Below are positions 1-10,409 of a stretch of DNA of 64,000 nucleotides, one piece after another. The notes under the pieces were generated by a model. That model saw nothing but the letters and a program-made list of their open reading frames with translations. It was not told where the DNA came from and ran no database searches. The DNA lies in NCBI GenBank assembly GCA_018697195.1, contig CM031878.1, forward strand, positions 1,473,860 through 1,537,859, read 5' to 3'. The translations under genes and the position numbers were made by a program. Each line of letters starts with the position of its first letter. The first letter of the stretch is position 1. This DNA is from Certhia americana. Its lineage: Eukaryota > Chordata > Aves > Passeriformes > Certhiidae.

Positions 1-75
1 GTTAAAGAAAAACTAACTGCAGATCCTGACAGTGAGATTGCCACAACAAGTCTGCGGGTCTCTCTGATGTGTCCT
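1..75 (+). CDS. PIAS2: PIAS2 exon, 3' part (start of SP-RING region)
   Basis: The window opens inside an exon in frame 1. It encodes 25 residues, including KEKLTADPDSEIATTSLRVS followed by LMCP, and stops at a GTAAGT donor at 76 in phase 0. This matches the stretch between the PINIT domain and the SP-RING zinc finger of PIAS family SUMO E3 ligases; the identity as PIAS2 (PIASx) comes from the downstream exons. PIAS2 acts in the nucleus, bringing the SUMO-loaded E2 UBC9 to transcription factors such as the androgen receptor. The upstream part (SAP domain, LxxLL, PINIT) lies outside the window. Counting all exons seen here, about 300 C-terminal residues of a roughly 620-residue protein are present. 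Confidence 0.95.
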
Positions 76-909
76 GTAAGTATGGCTGGAAATTTCCAGA
101 CAACGTTCATATTTTCATCTGTAGTGCAGAATTGTGCTGCTTTGCAAGGGCCTTTGCAAAACCTCACTGATTTTATATTTTATTAGCAAGCCAAGATAAA
201 ATAGTGGGGAGAAGGTTGCATCTACAAGCACCTGATCATAGCAGCAGTAACCCAGCTGTGGTTTAGGACTGTGAATGCCTCAGCTATGATGCACTGAGTC
301 AAGCTGCTGTTTGTGTACAGTGAAGCCTGTAGAAGAATTAATCTCCTATACTGACCTGCTGAGGCTAATCAGGCAGGCTGATGCAATAATTAAAGGATGG
401 AGTGATAATTGAAACATCTCCTCATCTTGGTGGCTTTGTCTATACTGCAGATACAGTAGCAAACAGAAAAAAGAAAGGTGATCACATTATAAGGTAATGC
501 TGCCTTGGAGGTTCTTTTCCCAGGTAGAAATTGGTCATTCTGAGTGTAACAAGTACCAGGAGCTCAGGAAAACACCTGGAATATTGGGTTAAAAGAAAAT
601 TATAGAAGTGGTACTTCAGTAGATTGTTTAGTGAAAAATGAAATCCTGTAGATAATGTTGCAGGTCTACTAGAAGTGTTGCTCACTGTTCTCAGTGTGGT
701 GAAGTCTTGGAGCAGGACTTAATTTTTCCTATATGAACACTGGCTGGGTGCTGTGGTGGGGTGGATTTGCTTGCAGCACCCTTAGCCCCAGGCACTTCTG
801 TAGTGAGCAGGAAGATTCATTTCACCAAATGCCTCTGGATTCATTGTTAACCATTCAGGCCTGTTTCTCTGTTTTCTGTTCTGACACCCTTTAAATGCAT
901 CTCCTGCAG
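76..909 (+). other. PIAS2: PIAS2 intron
   Basis: GT-AG intron from the GTAAGT donor to the CTCCTGCAG acceptor. I see no exon or recognisable repeat inside it. Confidence 0.85.
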
Positions 910-1070
910 CTGGGAAAAATGAGACTGACAATCCCTTGCCGGGCTGTGACTTGCACACACCTGCAATGTTTTGATGCTGCTCTTTACCTTCAAATGAATG
1001 AAAAGAAGCCTACCTGGATCTGCCCTGTCTGTGACAAAAAGGCAGCTTACGAGAGCCTAATACTAGATGG
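910..1070 (+). CDS. PIAS2: PIAS2 exon, SP-RING zinc finger
   Basis: 161-nt exon with acceptor TCTCCTGCAG and donor GTAAGA. It encodes [15 protein letters not shown], then [18 protein letters not shown] and [12 protein letters not shown]. This is the catalytic SP-RING of the PIAS/Siz family, which contacts UBC9. The zinc-binding CxH pair (C-T-H) and the CPVC pair are intact, as is the conserved Trp before CPVC, so the domain should fold and function. It ends in phase 2 with GG, completed as Gly by the next exon. The residues [12 protein letters not shown] distinguish PIAS2 from PIAS1 and PIAS3 as I remember them. Confidence 0.97.
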
Positions 1071-1661
1071 GTAAGAGACTGGCTTTGCAGATTACACAAT
1101 TACTTAAAATGTTTCATCATGTACTCAGTAGCTAGAGACCTGAGGCTTAGTCATTTCATACTATTGTTTGTCAAAATACTTCAGACTGGAGGACCCATTA
1201 GACTCCATTAGTTTCTTTTCCCATAATGCACTCTAAGTTTATCTCCTAACTGCACCATCAAACTCTTGAGTCTGTGTATTTCCTCTGAAGAAGTAAAAAT
1301 GCAGCATCTAAGGATGGGTCTTCCTTTTACATGTCTCTATCCCTGAAAGGTGTTAACTTCAAAATTTAACTTCTAACTTGTAATGATTGTCTAACTTGGT
1401 TCCAGGGATGATGGTTTCTGCTTCACTGTGGAAATCTGTGCATTGCAGTAATATTGGAGTGAACTATGGCTGGGTTGGGATAATCTTATTTTTTGATATC
1501 TGCAAAGGCTGTAATTACAGGCTTTCAGGTAAAGAGGAATCTAGGGGGAGAGGAGACAAAAGAAGGTAGAAGGTGATCATAATTATCTTTTTCTCTGTGT
1601 CTCCTTTTCACTTAGAATAAAAATGTCACTTAGAATCAAAAGTGAAACTTTATTTTTTCAG

Positions 1662-1795
1662 CCTTTTTATGGAAATCCTTAATGAATGTTCTGATGTGGA
1701 TGAGATCAAGTTTCAGGAAGATGGCTCCTGGTGCCCCATGAGGCCAAAGAAGGAAGCTGTGAAAGTGTCAAGTGCACAGTGCGCCAAAATAGAAA
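1662..1795 (+). CDS. PIAS2: PIAS2 exon, end of SP-RING and linker
   Basis: 134-nt exon after a TTTTTTCAG acceptor, ending at a GTATGT donor. It encodes LFMEILNECSDVDEIKFQED, GSWCPMRPKKEA and VKVSSAQCAKIE. The first half is the conserved C-terminal extension of the SP-RING (the SP-CTD, which in yeast Siz1 positions the substrate). The second half is a Lys/Ser-rich linker typical of PIAS2. The phase-1 end joins the next exon as AGT (Ser). The preceding intron (1071-1661) and the following one (1796-2240) contain nothing I recognise beyond a poly-T run near 1880. Confidence 0.96.
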
Positions 1796-2240
1796 GTATG
1801 TACAACTGGGTACTGGTTGTAAACCAGCACAAAGTCTTGGAGACTTAGTTGTAGCTTGGATAATGTGTGTGGGTGTTGGTTTTTTTTTTTTTTGAAGGGC
1901 TTATGACTTCTGACCTTGTAATCTAAACTAGAAAAGAAACTGTTGTCTCTTAAGAGTGCATTTTTGGTCTTTGTCTTTGCTCTTTGTAATAGCAGCTAAG
2001 AAAATGAAAGGTTGCTTTTGTTTTACATCTTTAAAATGAAAAGTGAAAACAAAAGTTTGTTCTTTAATAGTCTCAACGTGACACAGAAGAGTCATAAAGC
2101 AGGTACTGGGGCATAACATTCTTTGTAATGGCCAGGAAGGTGATCTGTTATACAGGATCTGAGTTCCTGCTTCTCTTGCAGATAGAAACTGCTGACGTCA
2201 TCAGCTTTGGAGAACAATGGTGTTTTATTTTTTTCTTCAG

Positions 2241-2412
2241 GTTCCAGTGTTGTTAGCAAACCATGTTCTGTGACAGTGGCCAGTGAGGTAAACAAGAAGA
2301 AGGTTGATGTTATCGACTTGACAGTAGAAAGTTCTTCTGATGAAGAAGAAGATCCTCCAGCCAAAAGGAAGTGCATATTTATGTCTGAAATACACGGAAG
2401 CCCAACCAAAGG
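2241..2412 (+). CDS. PIAS2: PIAS2 exon, SUMO-interacting motif
   Basis: 172-nt exon (acceptor TTTTTCTTCAG, donor GTTTGT). It encodes a conserved segment with KKKVDVIDLTVESSSDEEED followed by a basic PPAKRK. VIDLT is the SUMO-interacting motif, and the following Ser-Ser-Ser-Asp-Glu-Glu-Glu run is the CK2-type phospho-SIM extension known in PIAS proteins; it binds SUMO noncovalently. The PPAKRKC stretch could serve as a nuclear localisation signal. The exon ends SPTKG, and the split Gly codon is completed by a single G at the next exon. Confidence 0.96.
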
Positions 2413-4617
2413 GTTTGTCAATTTTAAAGTTAGTTGTTATTCTGTAATGTCTCAGCTAAACTGATCTGTAGAGAAACGTACTTGGAATCCAGCTCTGCAC
2501 TTGCAGAGGAGAATTTCTAGGCCTCTCCTGTAGAAGGTTGTATTGATACAGTAACTTTGTACAGGCAAAACTCTATTAAATAGATTTACACTTCACAAAA
2601 GACTTGCACTGACTGTGGCTGTGTTTGCAGGGACATTTCTCCACAGAAAAGGAATCAGATTAAGCTAGTGGGCAGTGTTCTCGTGAGAAAGTAGATTATG
2701 CCAAGTAGAGGAATATTATGCATTCTTGCTGAGTTAGTGTCATCTTGAGGGCTTTTTCTCTTGCTGTCTGCTGTATCCTCTGTCTAATCTGCTCTGGCGT
2801 CCAGGGAACAAGGCTATGTTGTTTCTTTCATCCTGTCAGTCTTGGAAGGAAGCCACTTTGTTGTTTTGAGTCAAGATGAGCTTTTCCTCCCATCTCTCTG
2901 TTAAATTCTGGAATGTCTTGGATGCTGTTGTTGGCTGTGGTCATCAGTCAGTCCTGCATCTAGTTTAGCACAAACAATGACTTCCCAAGTGTTTTGGCAA
3001 CTCCTCCATCTTTATTGTCAGGCCTGACTTCAGCACCAGGCTTGACCAGCTTCTCTGCTGCTGTGCTACCTTCTGTCTGTCCTCATCTGTGCACCTCAGC
3101 TCAGGTGCTGCTTGTGGCTCCCATAATGTTCCTGCTCTTGGCCTGTGGGGCACCCCAGACCTGCAGGGAGTGAGTGCCACAGGTCAGGCTTACCAGCACT
3201 CACTGCTCCAAGCTCAGCTTTTGATAATGGTTCATCAGCTAGTGTTGCTGCCTGCATGAGGTGTGTGTCTGTGTTTCTCTGTGTAGTGGCTTATGATTTG
3301 TACTAAAATAATAATAATAAACCCAATCCCCTTCTGTTTTGAAGGTTCCCCTTCTGTTTCAGAAGTAATGAGCAGGTGTGGTGAGTCTCTAGTCCACAGA
3401 AATGTCTGTGTGGTCCTTGGTGAGCAAGTAGTTGGTCATCTTCAACCACTTTCAGCAGTGATACTGCAATGCTGTTGCTTTTTTGTGAGGATTGCGGAGG
3501 AGTCCTTCTGCAAGAGACTCTTCCTGACTTTGACAAGAAAGTGTAGCTACAAACACATCTATTAATGAAGTTTCAGAAGGCACCAAGACTTCCTTCCGTG
3601 CTCCTATGTCTGAGATGGCTACATGCAACTGTACTTGTAGGAGGACTGGCTTCTCTCTATGACCCATGTATTTTTTCTTGGGTTTTTTTGGGTATGGATA
3701 TGGCATATTTTCATTCTTCAAATCCAGATCAAAGCCAGGCTTTTGGAGTATAGCTCGTCTCCTTTAAACAGTGTTGTCTGAGTGCTAGTTGTGGAAAAAC
3801 TGGGATGTCTTCTTAGAGGCAGCAACAAGGTAGGCTGAATTATGAGAGGTGCCTGAGAAGGGAGGGTCAGAAATCCTGGCTTCTGACCTCAGAAGTAGGT
3901 TAACAGGTAGGAGTGTGGGAAGGAAGATGAGTGGATAACATTGATGGCTGGAGGGAGCAATGCAGAGCATCTGGGACCAGAATTCTGTGTGTTTCCACCT
4001 GACTTGGAGCTCATGAACTGTTTTATGTATGTGGCTGGTGCCTGGGCACCTGTAGTGGTGTTTATAATAATGCTGCCAAGGGGTCAGGAAGCATGAGGGG
4101 AAGCAGAAGGGTTGTAGCATGCTCCTTGAGAGCTGAACTGGAGGCTGTGAGTAAAGACAGGCTTATATTTAATTCCCACCTGTGTAATCTGTGTCATCCT
4201 GTGGGGCAGGATAATGGTCAGTTCTGCCTGTGGTGTAACAGGTGGGCACTGAGCAGCAGTTCTGTGGAGAAATCAAATGGAGCACTCTCCTCCTGGCTCT
4301 GGTCACCTGCACATCCCTGTGTGGGCGCTCACAGACACCCGTTTCTGTCTTTGATGCCAATGACTCCAGCACTGTACTTTGTTTTAATGCCAACTTGCTC
4401 TTATGTCACAGCTGCTGTTGAGAGCCAAGATACGGTCATGTTATTATGAAGACTGTAATGAAAAAGGAAATTAGAGTGGAGTGCTGTGTAGTGAGTAGCC
4501 ACGCTGTAGTTGTGTTGTCGCACGGTGACCTGTGAATGAGAGTGCACAGCAGTGCCTGGTTTCCCTTGTGCAACTAACAGCCAGGTTGTTTGTAATTTCC
4601 CATGCTGTTTGAAACAG
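2413..4617 (+). other. PIAS2: PIAS2 intron
   Basis: 2.2-kb GT-AG intron ending in GAAACAG. Reading frames of 60-118 codons here on both strands have no recognisable similarity and look like chance. I see no clear CR1 or LTR fragment. Confidence 0.8.
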
Positions 4618-4757
4618 GGTTCTCATGTATCAGCCATCTACTGCCAGAGTGCCCAGCGTGACGACGGTCGATGCTGCTGCTATTCCTCCTTCATTAACAG
4701 ACTACCCAGTACCATTCCATCATCCACCAATATCCAGTATTTCATCAGACTTGCCAG
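4618..4757 (+). CDS. PIAS2: PIAS2 exon, proline/serine-rich linker
   Basis: 140-nt exon beginning G-GTT-CTC-ATG and ending TTG-CCA-G before a GTAGGT donor. It encodes VLMYQPSTARVPSVTTVDAA, AIPPSLTDYPVPFHH and PPISSISSDLP, a low-complexity but well-conserved part of the PIAS2 C-terminal region. The pattern tolerates substitutions at Ser/Thr/Ala positions while keeping VLMYQPS, SLTDY, VPFHH and SSDLP. Confidence 0.96.
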
Positions 4758-6632
4758 GTAGGTGCTGGGTGTTTTTTGTGTGTGTTCTGACAGCAGTATT
4801 AATTTGTTACGGGGTGGGTAGAAATTGGAAGAATTAACTCTGTTTTTTGGTTTCGGTTTGGTTTTTTTTTTTTTTTTTTTAATGGAACGAGTCTATATGC
4901 AGTATGGCACTGATGTGATGTCTAGACAAGCCTAGTACAGGCTGTCTGCCCGTTCTCAGATTGCGTTTCACAGCAGTGATGTGACAAACACTGCTTTTGG
5001 GGTACAAACTGGCACTTGAGCAGGCAGCCAGAAACTGCTCTTGCCACGCTCAGCCAGACTTTGTGTAAACATCTGGTAGTTATGTGTTGTAGATGCGAGG
5101 GAGAGTAGTTGCTTGTTGTAGTTACTAGAGGTGTGAGGGTGCTGACTCATCCCAGCCCTCAGTGTAGTTTACTCTGCTAGCTGATTGTAGTGGTGCTCTG
5201 TCTAGACTGTATGAAAAAGGTGAGCTACAATCTGTGAGCTGACCTCTATTGACTTTCTTTACCTAGACATACCCTAAATGCCTATGATGTATTCTTCAAC
5301 ACTGCTGCTAAATATCAGACAAAAGGTGGGGATACTGATTGTTTTCTATCCTGGCTCCTTGAAAAGAACACTGTGTGTAGGGACTCTGGGGGTTCTCTTG
5401 GCCGGCTGTAACAAACCCAGAGCCCAGGAAGTGGTGACTTGTGGTGACAGGTGTCACTTTGGCCTCCTGTACTTTCCCTTTCCCTGCTCCATTGCCTGTC
5501 TCCATTCCTCCCCTGCAACATCTCTGGGTTTTTTCCTCTTCTTTCAGCACCAGTTTGGCAATGAGATGGATATCATTCCCCTTGTTTCTCTGTCCATTTT
5601 GGCTCCCTTACTGCTCCCTCCCTCCACTTCTCCCTTGTTAAGAAATCAGTTGTCTTCCCAAATTGGATAGGAGAATAAGCTGAGAGAACAGAAGTCTAGA
5701 ACTGTTCTCCAGCTCTGACCAGCTGAAGTTCTGGAACTTGCACAGATAAAAGAAGCTGTCAGTTCTGTAAATGCAGCTGACCTTTAAAATCTCCTTCAAA
5801 ATTTTTCTCTAATGGAAAAGGAGGAGGAGAGATATCACGGGCCAGAAGAGATTTGGAGGTGAGGGGAGAGGGAGGGAGTATATCATTTCTTTCTGTTGAC
5901 ATAGCAAACACAAGGCCAATATTTAGAAAAACAAACAAACAAACCCCCCCCCCCCCAAAAAAAAAACCAAAACCAAAAAAGTGGCAATTTCTCATTGGTT
6001 TCATAATTCTAAACATCTTGCCCTAAATGCTTACACACTAATTGTGGTTAAGATGGACACTAATTGTCACTGCTCTTGGAGGATATACATTGAACTACTT
6101 GTAGTTTCCTCTTCTTCATTCCTTTTATTTGTCTAGACACAAAACGGGGATGATATTAGAAATGTTTCCTTATTGGCTGCCCGTGGGTGGAGGAAGAGAC
6201 CTGCTGCTTGTTTTTGGACTTGTGCATGTTGTGACTTTACTTCATTCCAGCATCTTTAATGTGATGACACTCTTCATGTCCCAGTTTGGCCGAGTCAGGT
6301 ACAATATGCAGTGAAACTTGCATTAATGAACCAACAGCTCCAAATGGCAACCTCCATCTAAGCAACCACATTGAACCACCCTGCAGTATTCAGTGAATAA
6401 TACATCATTATGCCATCCTCATTCTTAAAAAGAGCCACTTGTACTAGATAACTCGTTTTGCTGCTGCCTGAAGTAGTCGTTGAGAGTGATGTCACAGTGG
6501 TATATTCCATTTAGAAACTCTGTATGAATTGCAAAATCTGTTCTACAACCACCAAAAAAAAAAAAAATCCTTAAATTTGTTGTGTGAATAAAAGGGAGAC
6601 TAGTCTATTTATCATCCTTCTCTTCTTCCTAG
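4758..6632 (+). other. PIAS2: PIAS2 intron with poly-T and C13/A10 tracts
   Basis: GT-AG intron (acceptor CTTCTTCCTAG). It contains a T-run at about 4862-4880 and a C-run (about 5944-5956) followed directly by an A-run. No exon-like or repeat-like segment is recognisable in the rest. Confidence 0.8.
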
Positions 6633-6670
6633 GTCTGGATTTTCTTTCGCTAATCCCAGTTGATTCACAG
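6633..6670 (+). CDS. PIAS2: PIAS2 short exon (LDFLSLIPVDSQ)
   Basis: 38-nt micro-exon between CTTCCTAG and a GTACGT donor. It encodes (G)LDFLSLIPVDSQ, joining the DLP of the previous exon to YCPP of the terminal exon in phase 0. This hydrophobic patch is conserved in PIAS2. If the following intron were retained, translation would add only V-R-F before a TGA. Confidence 0.94.
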
Positions 6671-6954
6671 GTACGTTTCTGATCTGTTGTGGGGTTAATT
6701 TCCAAGTTCTGCTTTTTGTGCTCCAGTTATTACCAGGGTGCCATCATCCAAACTGTGTTTGCAGTTCACTTGCTTAGACCTAACCACAGACTAGGAAAAC
6801 CTATCAAGAGCTGGTAATAAAAATGCATTAAAGAGGATTCAGTTTAGCATTTCTATGATGAATCCAGGCCTGGAAACTCATTCTTTACTGGTAGCTTGCC
6901 TTTTTAAAGTAAATATGTGCTCAGCACTAACTTGAATATACCCAGAGTGTATTT

Positions 6955-7114
6955 GAGGTGCTGGCATAGGCTGCACACAGCAGCTCTGCTGCCCCATCCT
7001 TGAAGTTGTCCAGGTTGGACAGACCTTGGAACAACCTGGGAGAGTTGAGGGTGTCCCTGTCCATGGCAGGGGGTGGGATGAGCTTTAAGGAGATGACCAT
7101 TAAGGTCATTCTGG
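6955..7114 (+). repeat. CR1 LINE 3' fragment in PIAS2 last intron
   Basis: The stretch from about 6984 reads like the avian CR1 3' region: GCCCCATCCTTGAAGTTGTC, then AACAACCTGG, then a CCATGGCAGGGGGTGGGATG block and AGCTTTAAGGAGATGACC. It is sense-oriented and truncated before the usual ATTCTGTGATT octamer tail. It lies inside the final PIAS2 intron (6671-7320), about 200 bp upstream of the terminal exon. Confidence 0.8.
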
Positions 7115-7320
7115 AGAACAAAAAAGGGGGAGGGTGAGGGAGGAGGCTGATGGCTGCCATCCCCACTTGGTCACTGACCTGCAGAACTCTGGTTCTGGAT
7201 GTGGCCGCCTCCCTGCTAGGAAAACATCTGGTGCTTGTCATGTGGGGAAGATGTATCTTCAGAGCATACATTTCCCTCCTGCAGTTAGTTTCTTCACTCT
7301 CCATTGTTTGTTTCAAGCAG

Positions 7321-7506
7321 TACTGTCCTCCTATGTTTTTGGATAGTCTCACCTCAACCTTAACAAGCAGCAGCACACCTGGCAGCATCATCACCTCCAC
7401 CAGCCACCACGAGAGCAGCACGCACGTTAGCTCCTCGGGCCGGGCCGAGCCCGGCGTCATCACCAGCAGCGGCGGCAGCGCGCCTGATATCATCTCCCTG
7501 GACTGA
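7321..7506 (+). CDS. PIAS2: PIAS2 terminal coding exon
   Basis: Acceptor TTTCAAGCAG, then 61 codons and TGA at 7504-7506. It encodes YCPPMFLDSLTSTL, a Ser/Thr-rich stretch, SHHESSTHVSSSG and the conserved C-terminus GVITSSGGSAPDIISLD. This is the end of the long (beta-type) PIAS2 isoform. The exon is much richer in GC and CpG than the other PIAS2 exons, especially from about 7410 to 7490, and several residues differ from the mammalian tail in the direction of GC-rich codons (Ala, Gly, Arg, Pro). Confidence 0.97.
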   Translation, partial: YCPPMFLDSLTSTLTSSSTPGSIITSTSHHESSTHVSSSGRAEPGVITSSGGSAPDIISLD

Positions 7507-7545
7507 CCCTCGGGGCAGCACAGCACCCCGCAGGCATTGCACACA

Positions 7546-7578
7546 GCTGCTGCTGCTGCTGCTGCTCCTCCTCCTCCA
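7546..7578 (+). repeat. (GCT)7 followed by CCT repeats in PIAS2 3' UTR
   Basis: Seven uninterrupted GCT units (7546-7566) followed by about four CCT units. They are transcribed as CUG repeats in the PIAS2 3' UTR. Confidence 0.9.
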
Positions 7579-9184
7579 CCCCTGCCCCCGGAATTCCAGC
7601 ACCTCGGAGCTCATGCTGATATTTATTGAAAGGATTTGCCTCCTGGGAGAGTGGGGTGAATTCGTTGATGCTAGGAAGAGAAGCGATAGGATGATTTTTG
7701 GATGAGTTTTTTTGGATTTTTTTTTTCCCCTCTCTTTCCCTTGCTCGTTGAATAGCTGGTGTAGAAAAGGCCCTTTTTGAGAGTACATGTTCAAGCTTAT
7801 AGTTTGTTCTGGGGATACTGACCTTCTGTTGCGTGGATTCCATAAGTGGTTTCTAATTTTGTTGTAAGACACAGCAATAATGTAAAAACAAATAAGTTTG
7901 TGGGTTTTTTTTAATAAAGGAAAGCACTTATTCACTCTAGGACAGCAATTGGGATAAAGGTGCAGAAGTGTAAGAATTAGTGAATTTTTAGTATTTTCAC
8001 TGGGGCCTGTAATAAACTTCATTGAGAGAATGAAGCTTTGAAATAGCCATGACATGTGTTGTATGTCTTGTTCCCCACCTCCCCCTTAACTGGGGATATA
8101 TATAAAGTCTCTATAAATGGAGTTCTTGGGGGTTTTTTTTCCTAGTTTCATGTTTTTCGCAAATGCAACAAGAGCCTAAGCTGTGACCTCTTCCTCTTTT
8201 ATGTTCTTTGAGCTAGGAAGGGGACAGACTATCTATGCAAACCCTGCATCACACAGTCTCTGTGCTGCCATGTTGTAATTGGGACACCTTGACACCACCA
8301 AAACCTCCCAGTGTACAGTTGAGTGTACAGCTGCTGTCTGTGGCAGCTGTAAGGAGATGAAATGGGAACAACTTTCTCCAGTGTAGGAGTATTTTTTAGG
8401 ATTTCCTGATTATGGTTTCTGTCTCTTTAGCAGCTGCTGTATTTCCACGGGGACTGTGAGGGAGGCTTGGCTTTTTAGGAGATAGAAGCCGTAGCTGCAC
8501 AGTGTCCCCACCTAATTTTGAATTGTGTGTTTAGGGCTTAATGATGCTTTGCCCCGCATTTCCTAGCCTCCTGATTTTTTGCTTTTCTACTTCAAAGGGA
8601 ACAACTTCCCCATTTTACTCCTCTGATGACCGTGCTGCTTTGTTTGTGTGTACGCGGTGTCTGCCCACACACACCTGGGGATAACCTCAGCAGTACTGTA
8701 TGTGGAAGACGTTACAGACTAGGAAAACAAAGTCATTTCCATGGAGCTGGAATAATGGTATTGTCTATGTATGCTGAAATAACAGCTTTTCCAAGTGTTG
8801 CGTTTTTGTTAAGTAACTGTATTTGAGATTATTCCTTCCCTAATGACCAGATCTTGCTTTTTTTTTGCTAATTTTATGTTCCTTTTTTCTTACCTCTTTA
8901 GTTCAATGTCTGGTGCTTTTTGCCTTTCAGTACTGTTACAGTATTTGAACCAAGTTATATGGATGAGAAATATTGAAACAGGATGTTCTATAACTTTTGT
9001 CTGCCCTGTACCCTACCTTTAATGTTGCATTATTGTTCCTTATCACCCTTTTTGTATGATTTTTCACAGCAGTCTTGAGTTCACATGTTGGTCTTAATAG
9101 TGCACCCAATCTTTCTTTTCTTTTTTCTTACTTGTTTAATATTTTGTACCTGTTAAGGATCAGTTGTTAGCATGATTTATTTCC

Positions 9185-9190
9185 AATAAA
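9185..9190 (+). promoter_or_regulatory. Likely main PIAS2 polyadenylation signal
   Basis: Canonical AATAAA, with a T-rich stretch about 15 nt downstream. A second candidate is at 9313-9318. The choice is by context only. Confidence 0.55.
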
Positions 9191-9210
9191 ACCATGCTTT
9201 TTATGAAGTT

Positions 9211-10409
9211 TTTTCCTGATGGCCTGCAGCAGATCAGTGCTTTCTGCATCACCATTGCACGTCGACTTTACCTATAAGTAGAGTGTGGAAAGAGGTTCAA
9301 AGAGTAATTCTGAATAAAAGATTTAAAACTGGTCTCTGCTGAAGATGCTCTCTGTGCTCTTAATGTCAAATTCGAGTGTGGCTGTACTGGCTGAGGGGAT
9401 CAGAACATCTCGCATGTGCATGAGATCAGAACAGTGAAGTAAGGACAAGTGTCCTTAGGATGTGCTCTAAACCACTCAGGGTATAATAAAATACAATACA
9501 GCTGCAATTTTGAAAATTACTGTGCCTCGTGAAGCAGGCAGTAATTAGGGCTGAGGTAGGATTGTGCTTTTCAGCTCTTGTGGGCAGAGCCTGCATTTAG
9601 CTCCAAACCTTCCAGAGCCGTGACAGCAGCAGTGCAAGCTGGAGACATTTGAGCCTGCATTGTCACAGGCCATGCTTTGAGTGCTTTTCCTGCAAAAAAA
9701 GCTTGTGTAACCCCTGAATCCTTTAACTCTGCTGAGGAGGAGGGTGTTCCAAGGGGTCAGAGCAGTGCAGGGCCCCCTTCCATCCTGCTTCTGCATGAGA
9801 ACAAGGAATTTGTTGGGATGGATGGGGAGGGGGATAGGCTGCGGCTGAGGTGGGGCCTGCATCACTCCCATCCTGCTCGGCCAAACTGGCCAGCACATCT
9901 AGGTGCAGCTTTGGTTTATTTTCCTTTCAACAAGAACACAGAATATCTATCCAAGTCTTCTAAAATGAAAACATCTGGAGAAGAAGATAAGTTCTTGCCT
10001 CTTTCCACTGTGGGAGTTGATGGTAGTTGCTTTGAGACTGAGCCAGCTGCAGAGGGGCAGTAGAGGTGAGGTGAGGAAAGTGTGAGATTAACTCACAGCC
10101 TCCCCCACTGCAGCTAACAGTGTGCTATGAAAGCATTGCTGCACAAACTGGCCTTTTCCCCCTCACCCATTCCCTTTGCTGTGATTGTTTCTGCAGTTCC
10201 TGGAAGTGAGCTAGCTGCTAAAATCCTAGTGACAGACAGACTCTACCTTCTTCAAGTCTTTCTGATTTTCATACTCGCCATCAGATAAAGCTGTCAGAGA
10301 GCCATGGAGGCAGAACTCTGCAGCCCAACACCCCCACACCTGCTCCAGGAGATTGTGCACCTGTCTAGCAGCAGGAACAGGCATTTCCTGAATCGGGAAA
10401 TAGTGTGAC
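9211..10409. other. Intergenic, no feature recognised
   Basis: About 1.2 kb downstream of PIAS2. It could include a longer 3' UTR form using the 9313 signal. Frames of up to 128 codons (about 9677-10063) show no recognisable domain. I see no repeat until the CR1 at 10.41 kb. Confidence 0.6.

Larger units (their letters stand above)
7507..9210 (+). other. PIAS2: PIAS2 3' untranslated region
   Basis: No further coding. AATAAA signals are at 7913-7918, 8011-8016, 9185-9190 and 9313-9318. I place the main end just after the 9185 signal because it is followed by a U-rich and then GU-containing stretch. The 9313 signal is also followed by GU-rich sequence and could be used, while the two early signals would give short 3' UTRs. 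A CTG/CCT trinucleotide tract lies about 40 nt after the stop. The exact end cannot be set from sequence alone. Confidence 0.7.

Noticed and set aside
7360..8055. 231-codon frame on the minus strand
   Set aside because: It is antisense to the PIAS2 terminal exon and 3' UTR. Its Ser- and Gln-rich stretches come from the CTG/CCT repeat.
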